Source: Betaproteobacteria bacterium (GTDB taxonomy: Bacteria > Pseudomonadota > Gammaproteobacteria > Burkholderiales > Burkholderiaceae). From it: a stretch of DNA of 45,107 nt. Below are positions 1 through 6,960 of the stretch, one piece after another. The translations under genes and the position numbers were made by a program. Each line of letters starts with the position of its first letter. Positions within the stretch are counted from its first letter, which is position 1. Location: NCBI GenBank assembly GCA_947453825.1, contig CANGHN010000015.1, positions 1 through 45,107 of the forward strand, in the 5' to 3' direction. Under the pieces are notes generated by a model. It searched no databases. It was not told the origin of the DNA and saw only the letters and a program-made list of their open reading frames with translations.

Positions 1-182
1 ACGAGTAAAAGCATTCTGCCTCCGTTGTTAGTACCAACATCTTAGCGATGCACCATAAGTCGAACCATTGGCTGGAAGGCTAATAGATAAAGAAACACAA
101 GCGATCTCGGAATCGAAGCACCAATTACTAAGAATCCACGAAAAATGCAGAGTGGTATTTATGCGGATCTTGGGGGCATCGG

Positions 183-188
183 TAAAAT
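183..188 (+). promoter_or_regulatory. Candidate -10 element for a leaderless start
   Basis: TAAAAT lies here, followed by exactly six bases and the ATG at 195. No Shine-Dalgarno sequence precedes that ATG, and an in-frame TAA at 183-185 excludes an earlier start. The same geometry recurs at several other genes in the window. No convincing -35 was seen. Bases 1-182 hold no gene I can support. Confidence 0.4.
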
Positions 189-194
189 CACCAC

Positions 195-611
195 ATGCTC
201 TCAATTCGTGTCTATTCATCCAAGCGAAAAAATCCCAAGACTGGTCAGTGGGAGCATTCAATCTACTACCGAACTCTGGAAAACATCGAGAGGATTGGTG
301 CTGAAGTTATCAATAATTGGTACGGTGTTCTTCCTGAAGATTTGGATGAAGAGGGAAAAATCCTCGCAACTACCTTGTATAAGATGATGAAGACTGAAGA
401 CAACAAGGTAATAAAGATTAAGCCCACCATAGACGCATTAAAAGCGTTGAGGGAGGTGATTCCCGCATCTGAGCTGGCTAAGCAAGCCGAAGAGAAAGAA
501 AAGGCTCTCTCAGCTTTTTCCGAAGCTGTCGAGGAGCAGTTACGGGAGAACAGGGGTAAGGCTCAGGGTGTTCCCGTGGAGCCCACTACGCGTGATCGAT
601 CTGGGGAATGA
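195..611 (+). CDS. Hypothetical protein, 138 aa, charged, soluble
   Basis: I do not recognise a family. The protein has no signal peptide or membrane segment. The N-terminal third is basic and aromatic (a YSSKRKNP patch, then WEHSIYYRTLENIERIG), and residues about 90-118 are rich in Glu, Lys and Ala and could form a helix or coiled coil. The ATG at 195 is the first possible start after an in-frame stop at 183. It has no Shine-Dalgarno sequence but has a TAAAAT box six bases upstream. The gene lies in the accessory region, co-oriented with the next gene after a 30-bp gap. It is probably island cargo of unknown function. Even codon use and a natural residue mix argue that it is a real gene. Confidence 0.6.
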   Translation: MLSIRVYSSKRKNPKTGQWEHSIYYRTLENIERIGAEVINNWYGVLPEDLDEEGKILATTLYKMMKTEDNKVIKIKPTIDALKALREVIPASELAKQAEEKEKALSAFSEAVEEQLRENRGKAQGVPVEPTTRDRSGE

Positions 612-629
612 CCCTAAATCCTAAAAAGG

Positions 630-635
630 TATGAT
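630..635 (+). promoter_or_regulatory. Candidate -10 element for a leaderless start
   Basis: TATGAT (5 of 6 to TATAAT) is followed by six bases and the ATG at 642. An ATGACC at 608-613 gives a 16-bp spaced -35 with 4 of 6 matches. An A/G-rich stretch at 623-629 is about 12 bases from the ATG, too far for a good ribosome-binding site, so a leaderless start is plausible but not certain. Confidence 0.35.
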
Positions 636-641
636 TTGAGT

Positions 642-920
642 ATGAAAACGCTTAAAGAGCTAGTTGAATTAGCCACTCAAAACAATCGCATTTGTCCAAA
701 GCCTACGGCTTGGTTAAAGCTATGCGCTGTAATTGGCAAGGATAAGCCTAATGATGAATTAACACCCTTGATCTTAGGAGCTTGGGATTCAGAGGATGAA
801 GACAAGCAAGAAAGGCTGATGAAGCAAATACACTTTGCCTACACTCAGCCTGATCCAATTCGGGATAAATTTATTAAGGTTCTATGTTCTCTTACTGAGG
901 ACAACTGGCACCACAGATAA
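642..920 (+). CDS. Hypothetical protein, 92 aa
   Basis: A small soluble acidic protein of no family I recognise. It is predicted to be mostly helical, with conserved-looking Trp residues (W24, W48, W89 by rough count) and no membrane segment or signal peptide. I chose the ATG at 642. A TTG two codons earlier (636) is in frame but less likely. It follows the 138-aa gene by 30 bp and is convergent with the DUF3293 gene, with only 2 bp between the stop codons. The position inside the accessory region suggests island cargo. Confidence 0.6.
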   Translation: MKTLKELVELATQNNRICPKPTAWLKLCAVIGKDKPNDELTPLILGAWDSEDEDKQERLMKQIHFAYTQPDPIRDKFIKVLCSLTEDNWHHR

Positions 921-922
921 TC

Positions 923-1630
923 CTAGCTGACTATTGAAACCTGTCCAGCCGCAATAATTTTAAAGATTCTATCTAGCTCCGTACCAATGCTCATAGAGCT
1001 GCCATCGGGCTTAGCAAGAGGCCAAGGCTTGTTCAAATCCCATGCAGAAGGCGATAGCCAGTGAGCCTGCTCCTCATCGGCTACAGTCATTAGCCACGCT
1101 TGCTCAGTATTGCTAAGTTTTACGGCTTCAGCTTTCTGCTCACTTGATAGACTACTCAACCACGTTGTTAATTCCTCATTTGAGGGAACTTCAATAGGTC
1201 TGCGTAAGCGGAGTGATGCATACGCGTCTGATGTACCTATCCAAACGAATGCATTTTGAGAATACTTATCGGACAAGGCTTCTGCCTGACTTTCGGTAAT
1301 GCCGAGAATGAGAATGCTGTCTTCTCTAGGCCATTCTTCGGCAACATCCTGACCATAGCCATTGATGTGCTTACAGCCCAGAGCTTCTACATCGACTATT
1401 AGGTTTGATTGAGCTTTTGCATTAGCTGCATCATCAAACTTTTCGCTATACGGATTGTGTGCGGTTATAAATGCAGCAGTCGTAACTTTGGAATCTGTGA
1501 GTAGCTGCTTAAGGTCTTGATTGCTCCTACCAATGAACAGAGTTATTGGCTTCGGGCTATTTACGACAAACTTAGCTTCGCGGTAGGCGCGAATAAGAAA
1601 GGGTGGGATACCTAAGATAGGTGTAGTCAT
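923..1630 (-). CDS. DUF3293 domain-containing protein
   Basis: A 235-aa soluble protein. The first half matches what I know of DUF3293: an ITAHNPYS motif near residues 55-62, a following Asn/Ala-rich helix, a G-Y-G-Q-D segment, WPREDSILILGI around 99-110, and a QNAFVWIG strand near 125-132. The second half (about 140-235) is an extension with many Glu and Trp residues that I cannot place. The function of DUF3293 is unknown to me. An AGGAG six bases before the ATG at 1630 fixes the start. It is the last gene of the minus-strand series from hsdM, after an 85-bp gap, so it may have its own promoter. Confidence 0.7.
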   Translation of the reverse strand: MTTPILGIPPFLIRAYREAKFVVNSPKPITLFIGRSNQDLKQLLTDSKVTTAAFITAHNPYSEKFDDAANAKAQSNLIVDVEALGCKHINGYGQDVAEEWPREDSILILGITESQAEALSDKYSQNAFVWIGTSDAYASLRLRRPIEVPSNEELTTWLSSLSSEQKAEAVKLSNTEQAWLMTVADEEQAHWLSPSAWDLNKPWPLAKPDGSSMSIGTELDRIFKIIAAGQVSIVS

Positions 1631-1715
1631 GCATTTCTCCTATTTAGCCATTTCGACGACAGTCTGGGTATGGCAATTCGGACTAACTCCACCCATGTGC
1701 TAATTCTATCCTGAA

Positions 1716-1904
1716 TTAAGCCTTCTCCCACACCTCGTGGAAACATTGCTTCTTAGCTTGGCAAATATCGCACCAAAACCTAATCTTCACCTTACGGCGC
1801 CATTCATCACCTACCTTGTAATACTCATATCCGCGATGCTCGCACTCTGTTGCATCCTCAGGCGGTACAAAGGTTGGGTCGTCCTCGAATAGCGGGGTTG
1901 TCAT
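1716..1904 (-). CDS. Small hypothetical protein with possible zinc-binding Cys/His residues
   Basis: A 62-aa protein, acidic at the N-terminus (LFEDDPTF) with an E-C-E-H motif near residue 21 and a C-D-I-C-Q-A-K-K-Q-C-F-H cluster near 45-56. The spaced Cys and His residues suggest a small zinc-binding module, which is inference only. Two bases separate its ATG from the stop of the upstream membrane protein, so it is probably translated from the same message. It begins MTTP, as does the DUF3293 protein downstream. Family not recognised. Confidence 0.5.
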   Translation of the reverse strand: MTTPLFEDDPTFVPPEDATECEHRGYEYYKVGDEWRRKVKIRFWCDICQAKKQCFHEVWEKA

Positions 1905-1906
1905 AT

Positions 1907-2149
1907 TTACTTAACCCTGTTGAATAATCTAATGCAGAGCTTTGAGAGCTTAAGTAGCAAGAAGAACACAACACTCAGGACGAAGTTAAAGACAAACGAA
2001 AGCGGATAGGTTACACCAGCAATAATTGCATCCTGATCGGTATAGTTCTCAGGTAGGATTTTGTATTGGTTCTTGTTAAGGTACGAATAAATACATAGCC
2101 CTAAGAATAGGAGGGCTGCATAGCGAAGAGATTTATCAGGCTTATTCAT
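1907..2149 (-). CDS. Small membrane protein, two predicted TM segments
   Basis: An 80-aa protein with hydrophobic stretches at about residues 9-24 and 46-70 and basic flanks (KPDKSLR at the start, RLFNRVK at the end), so probably an inner-membrane hairpin. Its ATG overlaps the stop of the upstream 154-aa gene as TAATG, a sign of translational coupling. There is no separate ribosome-binding site. I do not recognise a family. Two-TM small proteins are common in mobile-island cargo, but nothing here says whether it acts as a toxin, a holin-like protein or something else. Confidence 0.5.
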   Translation of the reverse strand: MNKPDKSLRYAALLFLGLCIYSYLNKNQYKILPENYTDQDAIIAGVTYPLSFVFNFVLSVVFFLLLKLSKLCIRLFNRVK

Positions 2150-2613
2150 TATGTAAATGTAAGTGATAAATGTTGTACCAGAATGTTTTGCATATCTTCC
2201 AAGGTTACTAATTTATCGTCCTTGCAATCCAGTCTCATCCATAAGCTCAGCTCCTTATGCGTCCTAAGTGATGAAGCGATGCCATTCAAATAGGCTTCGC
2301 TCTCCACTCTAAGGAAGACTGAGGCAAGCAGTTCATTCTTATCGCGAGTAATGCTTAAGTCTTGAAAGCTATCCTTGCTAGCAAATTCAGAATACCCGCA
2401 ATATGCAATTACTTTGAGCGGTAGGTTGTTAAAGTGCCTAGCAGCATTTGGGGAGTTCCCAATTGGCTGAGCAATCTTTAAATCCATAATCTCCAGCCAT
2501 GCACCTTGGCGATTGGTATCTCTAACTATAGTTTTAGCTATGGAGTCGAAAACATAAGGCGTAGGCTCCGCACCTACTAATGACTTCTTAAAAATTAAGC
2601 TTGCTTCGTTCAC
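2149..2613 (-). CDS. Hypothetical protein, 154 aa, GTG start
   Basis: A soluble protein of unknown family. It starts with GTG at 2613, which overlaps the upstream stop as TAGTG. The bases AAGGG six nt before the GTG, inside the end of the preceding gene, make a good ribosome-binding site. The composition is mixed alpha/beta (LEIMDLKIAQ, LPLKVIAYCGYSEF, LWMRLDCKDDK), with no signal peptide or membrane span. Tight coupling to both neighbours implies that the 100-, 154- and 80-aa proteins are made together. I could not assign a function. Confidence 0.6.
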   Translation of the reverse strand: MNEASLIFKKSLVGAEPTPYVFDSIAKTIVRDTNRQGAWLEIMDLKIAQPIGNSPNAARHFNNLPLKVIAYCGYSEFASKDSFQDLSITRDKNELLASVFLRVESEAYLNGIASSLRTHKELSLWMRLDCKDDKLVTLEDMQNILVQHLSLTFT

Positions 2614-2915
2614 TACCAGCCCTTCATCACAGGCGCTTGAGGTGCTTGTCGTGGTGTATTGATAGTTGTGCTCGGGATGGCGGGGGCAGGGGTCGCTGTA
2701 GTCGTACCTTGATACGCGCCAGCAGGGGAGTAGTAGCTAGTCTGCCCGTTATCCACTTGAGACGATCCAACGCTCTGACCCTGTGGGGTGTAGGTAGTGG
2801 TTACGCCACTCGGGGAAGTCTGCTGATAGCCTTTGTAAGCGCCATTTGCGTCGTAGATTGCTTGCGCGCTTGCAAGAGCTGGGACGCATAAAACTAAACC
2901 TAGTAGATATTTCAT
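2613..2915 (-). CDS. Exported small protein with three ~20-residue repeats
   Basis: A 100-aa protein with a clear signal peptide (MKYLLGLVLCVPALASA, cleavage likely after ASA or AQA near 17-19). The mature part repeats a Y-x-x-x-G-x-x-x-G unit beginning at Y21, Y42 and Y62 (YDANGAYKG, YTPQGQSVG, YSPAGAYQG), about 20 residues apart, and ends in a Pro/Thr-rich tail. There is no lipobox, so it is probably periplasmic or secreted. AAGGG seven bases before the ATG supports the start. It begins 20 bp after hsdR and is the first of the coupled small genes. The short Gly/Tyr repeats suggest a small beta-rich surface or envelope protein. Family not recognised. Confidence 0.6.
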   Translation of the reverse strand: MKYLLGLVLCVPALASAQAIYDANGAYKGYQQTSPSGVTTTYTPQGQSVGSSQVDNGQTSYYSPAGAYQGTTTATPAPAIPSTTINTPRQAPQAPVMKGW

Positions 2916-2935
2916 ATCAATCCCTTGTTGGATTA

Positions 2936-5788
2936 TTAAACAGTACCGCCCATGCCTTCGATATAGGTAGTGACAAAGTCCCTAACTTTCTCAGCAATAC
3001 GATCTAAGATCGACTTACTCTCAATAACTCCTGGGTTGTAGTCGAGAGCCTTTTTGATCTGTTGATTCCTCGGGAACTTATTGGCGAATAGGTAATCGTT
3101 AATGAGTTTTTCCATCTGCTCCGGAACGATCTTCTCTTCAGCGCATAGATCTTTGAATGCTTGTACCTTATGAGCAGACCAAAAGCTCTCAAATTCACCA
3201 ATAACATTGTCATTTGGATTGAGCTTAGGTAGGTTTTCCTCAATAAACTTCTCGATGAGTTCGCGCTTGCTACGCAATTGCACTTCGCCAGCGATAAGGT
3301 CGATGATTTCCTTGTGGCGCTTCTTGGCTTCCTCTGGAGGTAGCTTCTTGAGGCTTACCAATAGGTTAAGGATGTATGCCACATTGATCTCGTCCCTGTG
3401 AATCAGACTAAGTTCAAAGTCCACTTCCTCAAGAACGGAAACTCGGTCTTCCTCGGTAGCCTTCTTCACCTTATCGTGAATATCAAGATACTTACTCTTG
3501 TAGTCCTCGAAGGTTTGGGCTGAAAGCGTTAAGTCATCATCCTTGAAATCCGAGAATGAGGTGAGAATGTTTTTGATTCTGAGCAGCTCGCGGAAGCGCA
3601 TTACGAAGATCAGCTCTTCCTTCTCATCGCGCAATGTATCTACGCTGCCCACTGTTGGGGCTATTGCGAGTAATTCCTCGGTTGCCTTATTGAACTGTGC
3701 AACATAGTCCTCATATGGCTCTAAGAGTACAGTTTCCTTGGCATCTTTATTGGAGAAGAGGGCGATAGCCTCGTCAGTTGCACCCTTGAGATTACGGAAG
3801 CAGACAATATTGCCCTGTGACTTCTTCTCATTCAGGATCCGGTTGGTTCGTGAGAAGGCTTGTATTAGGCCGTGGAATTTAAGATTCTTATCCACATACA
3901 AGGTATTTAGCCTTGGGCTATCGAAGCCAGTCAGGAACATATTTACTACGAGGAGGATATCTACTTCACCTTGACGAACTCGCTTAGCGATATCTTGGTA
4001 ATAGTTATAGAACGACTGGCTATCCTTTGTGGAGTAGCGAGTACCGAACATATCGTTGTAATCCTCAATGAACTCATCTAGCTTATCCCGACTATAGGGA
4101 TTTATGTTGCCTTCGAGCGTTGGGCTTTCCTCAGGGATAAGGCCACTTGTTAGGCCGTTAGCGCTTGGATCCTCCTCATTGGCGGCATAACTAAAAATAG
4201 TAGCTATGCGGAGTGGCTTCTTAGTGCCTCCCTGTTTTTTCTTAAATAGTTCGTAATATTTAATCAGCGTATCAACGCTACTTACGCAGAACATGCCCGT
4301 AAATTCGGGAGACTTAGTCTTCTGCGCATGGTGAGCAATGATGTAATCAGTGATCTTTTCTAGACGGGCAGGGGAATCTAGGAGGCCTTTGGTATCGATT
4401 GCCTCAACTTCAATATCTAGCTCGCTTGCAGACTCCTTACGCTTATATTTGCCTACATACTCAACGGCAAAGCGGAGAACGTTCTCATCCTTAATGGCAT
4501 CAACGATTACATACTTATGTAGGCATTCTCCGAATAAGTCCTTGGTAGTCTTCTGATGCCCCACGCTACCCGTTGCGTTATCTGCAAAGATGGGTGTACC
4601 AGTGAACCCAAACATTTGAGCATTCTTGAAGAAGTTCTTAATGTTCTGATGGGTGTCTCCGAATTGGCTACGGTGGCACTCGTCAAAGATAAATACAAAC
4701 TTCTTATCCTGAAGGTGACCGATCTTCTTGAGATGGTTTTCCTTCATGATTGCGTTATTCAGCTTCTGAATGGTGGTGAGGATCAGCTTTGTGCTGTCAT
4801 CGTTGAGCTGTTCAACGAGCTTAGTAGTGTCAGTCGTGGCATCTACGCTGCCTTTGGCAAATCCGTTAAATTCCTTGGCTGTTTGGAAGTCTAAATCCTT
4901 CCTATCCACAACGAATACAACTTTGTGAACCTTTGCCATACGCTGAATAATTTGGCTGGCCTTAAAGGAGGTAAGAGTCTTACCTGAGCCAGTGGTATGC
5001 CATATATAAGCGTTGTCATTGCTGTTCTTGACTCGATCTACGAGGGCTTCTGTAGCGTAGAACTGATAAGGACGCAAAACCTTAATGATCTGTTCTTCGG
5101 TAAGCACCATGTATTGCGCAATCATCTTCGCAATGTGGCATGGCTTTAGGAACTCGCCAGCGAACTCGTGGAGGTCTGACAGGCGACGATTCTCTTTATC
5201 CGTCCAGTAGAAGGTTTGCTGGAATGACTGTTGCTTATTATTGGAGAAATACTTGGTATTCACGCCATTACTAATAATGAATAGCTGAACATACTGGAAT
5301 AGGCCATAGCCAGCATCGTATGAATCGTGCTGATATCTATTGATTTGATGGAAGGCTACTTTTAACTCTGCACCACGACGCTTTAGTTCAATTTGAACCA
5401 AGGGTAGGCCGTTAATGAGTAGGGTGACATCGTAGCGATTCTTACGACGGCCTTCGATTGTGATTTGATTGGTAACTTGAAACTCGTTCAAGCACCAGTC
5501 GTCGCAATTCAGGAAGCTTATATAGACAAGCTCATCGTTATCCCTACGGAGGCCATAGCGGTCACGTAGGATCTTTGCGCGGTCAAATACGCCACCACTG
5601 TTAAGGTGAGCAAGAATACGTCCAAACTCATCCTGCGAGAGATTAATTCCTTTGTTATGGATCTCTAGCTGGCGCTTTAGGTTTGCCAGCATTTGAGCTT
5701 GATCCTCAATCTTTACTAATGAGTATTCCATTCCCTCTAATTGAGAGATTAGGGCATTTTCGAGAGCGTATTCTGATTGCGGAGACAT
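2936..5788 (-). CDS. hsdR: Type I restriction enzyme, R subunit (translocase/endonuclease)
   Basis: HsdR combines ATP-driven DNA translocation with cleavage away from the recognition site and works in a complex with HsdM and HsdS. Numbering from the ATG at 5788 (950 aa), a PD-(D/E)xK nuclease core appears as D120 with E134-x-K136. The 14-residue spacing matches what I recall for EcoR124I. The helicase part shows TTGSGKT at 265-271, DECH at 369-372, FTGTP at 395-399, and later a GFDSP stretch with a Q-x-x-SRTNR motif VI. It resembles the EcoR124I/EcoprrI (type IC) style but is shorter than the roughly 1,040-aa EcoR124I subunit. An in-frame TTG at 5797 would add three residues. I prefer the ATG because hsdS stops one base before it (TAA-C-ATG). 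No frameshift was seen. Confidence 0.95.
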   Translation of the reverse strand: MSPQSEYALENALISQLEGMEYSLVKIEDQAQMLANLKRQLEIHNKGINLSQDEFGRILAHLNSGGVFDRAKILRDRYGLRRDNDELVYISFLNCDDWCLNEFQVTNQITIEGRRKNRYDVTLLINGLPLVQIELKRRGAELKVAFHQINRYQHDSYDAGYGLFQYVQLFIISNGVNTKYFSNNKQQSFQQTFYWTDKENRRLSDLHEFAGEFLKPCHIAKMIAQYMVLTEEQIIKVLRPYQFYATEALVDRVKNSNDNAYIWHTTGSGKTLTSFKASQIIQRMAKVHKVVFVVDRKDLDFQTAKEFNGFAKGSVDATTDTTKLVEQLNDDSTKLILTTIQKLNNAIMKENHLKKIGHLQDKKFVFIFDECHRSQFGDTHQNIKNFFKNAQMFGFTGTPIFADNATGSVGHQKTTKDLFGECLHKYVIVDAIKDENVLRFAVEYVGKYKRKESASELDIEVEAIDTKGLLDSPARLEKITDYIIAHHAQKTKSPEFTGMFCVSSVDTLIKYYELFKKKQGGTKKPLRIATIFSYAANEEDPSANGLTSGLIPEESPTLEGNINPYSRDKLDEFIEDYNDMFGTRYSTKDSQSFYNYYQDIAKRVRQGEVDILLVVNMFLTGFDSPRLNTLYVDKNLKFHGLIQAFSRTNRILNEKKSQGNIVCFRNLKGATDEAIALFSNKDAKETVLLEPYEDYVAQFNKATEELLAIAPTVGSVDTLRDEKEELIFVMRFRELLRIKNILTSFSDFKDDDLTLSAQTFEDYKSKYLDIHDKVKKATEEDRVSVLEEVDFELSLIHRDEINVAYILNLLVSLKKLPPEEAKKRHKEIIDLIAGEVQLRSKRELIEKFIEENLPKLNPNDNVIGEFESFWSAHKVQAFKDLCAEEKIVPEQMEKLINDYLFANKFPRNQQIKKALDYNPGVIESKSILDRIAEKVRDFVTTYIEGMGGTV

Positions 5789-5789
5789 G

Positions 5790-6959
5790 TTAGGCAAACA
5801 TCTGCTGTAGCAGTCCTTGTTTGAGCTTTCGTGACAGCTCTAATTTAGTCCGCACATTAGAAATTTTCATGTCGATTGAAGCGAAAAGATCAGCAATTTT
5901 TTTCTGTTCATTTAGTGAGGGGAGCCTCAGAGCTTCGGCTGAATAATCTTTAAAGTAAACATGTGGGATGGTGCTTCCCGTTATATACCCCCTAAAGTCA
6001 ATCCGATTAATAACTTCAAAGAGAAATCGAATATCTATATTTTTATTTGGGATAACCATTTCCATGGTGCCTAGAACAGATGATTTTGCTTCGCATAAAA
6101 AAGCGCGACCAACTCCAGCGCCATCCTTCACGATAGATATATATGGGTTTTCTTCCTTATAAAAATCTATACCCTTGATAACGCCAGATGCCCCATAAAG
6201 GGTATAGTCCCCAGTGCTATCTTTAACGGTAAGCATGCTTATATTAGAGGACCTCTTCTTTGATACATCTCCAAGTGTTGCATCAGCCCATACTGGAAAA
6301 TCTCCACCATTAATATCTTTCAGCCTTATTTTTTGTGTAAAAATTTGCTCAACAATTCCCTTTTTGTATTGCTTAAGAAGTTCAAACTCTCTGGCTAATG
6401 CAAATATTTTTTCGTCAATTTTTGCTAAAAATGTACCAATTTTTTCTTGTTCAGAGAGACTTGGAAAATTAATGTTTATTGATTTAATGTTATTGCTCGA
6501 TAAATGCTTGACGGTTGAGCCTGTAGCTAATTCTTTAACTCGTTTGTGATATTGATTTGTAAGCAAGAAATTAACCAAGAATCCTTTGGAGAGAATTTTT
6601 GAGGGTTGAATTTTTATGACCCGTTGATTTAGGAACACTTCACCATCTTCCTGCGTCAGTAAAAGTGGCTTCCCAAGTAATTCACAGGTTTGAGCTAAAT
6701 CAGTCATCAAGACTAATAAATCACCGCTTCTGCAAACGAATCTACTCTCAGTACCTTCGGATGTAAATTTGGAGTTTTCCGCGTTAAAACTTCCATGACC
6801 AAATTTAGTGAAATTCTTGGGAGTGACAAGCTTATTGCCAGCATCCGCAAACTTATCACCGTCAAATGCATATCCCGCTAAAAGGTCTGCGATATCGCCA
6901 ACCCTGCCCGTAGCCCAGCCCTCGTGAAATTCGGGAAATCGCAATCTTGGGGTTATCAT
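5790..6959 (-). CDS. hsdS: Type I restriction-modification specificity subunit
   Basis: HsdS chooses the DNA target. It has the usual layout: N-terminal target-recognition domain (about 1-160), central conserved helix starting PSLSEQEKI (about 166-208), second recognition domain (about 210-345) and a distal conserved helix starting PSLNEQKKI (about 347-389). The two helices are clear repeats (SEQEKIGTFLAKIDEKI against NEQKKIADLFASIDMKI). The two recognition domains do not look alike, so a bipartite asymmetric target is expected, but the sequence cannot be read from here. The ATG at 6959 directly follows the hsdM stop (TAA-G-ATG). An upstream in-frame start at 6983 would overlap hsdM by 23 bp and adds eight non-family residues. 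The gene looks more A+T-rich than hsdM or hsdR, as is common for exchanged recognition domains. Confidence 0.93.
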   Translation of the reverse strand: MITPRLRFPEFHEGWATGRVGDIADLLAGYAFDGDKFADAGNKLVTPKNFTKFGHGSFNAENSKFTSEGTESRFVCRSGDLLVLMTDLAQTCELLGKPLLLTQEDGEVFLNQRVIKIQPSKILSKGFLVNFLLTNQYHKRVKELATGSTVKHLSSNNIKSININFPSLSEQEKIGTFLAKIDEKIFALAREFELLKQYKKGIVEQIFTQKIRLKDINGGDFPVWADATLGDVSKKRSSNISMLTVKDSTGDYTLYGASGVIKGIDFYKEENPYISIVKDGAGVGRAFLCEAKSSVLGTMEMVIPNKNIDIRFLFEVINRIDFRGYITGSTIPHVYFKDYSAEALRLPSLNEQKKIADLFASIDMKISNVRTKLELSRKLKQGLLQQMFA

Positions 6960-6960
6960 C

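Noticed and set aside
68..304. Alternative small open frames at the left edge, on both strands
   Set aside because: They overlap the better supported 138-aa gene and have shadow-like composition.
4556..4894. 112-codon open frame antisense to hsdR
   Set aside because: It lies within the helicase domain of hsdR, and no independent signals were seen.
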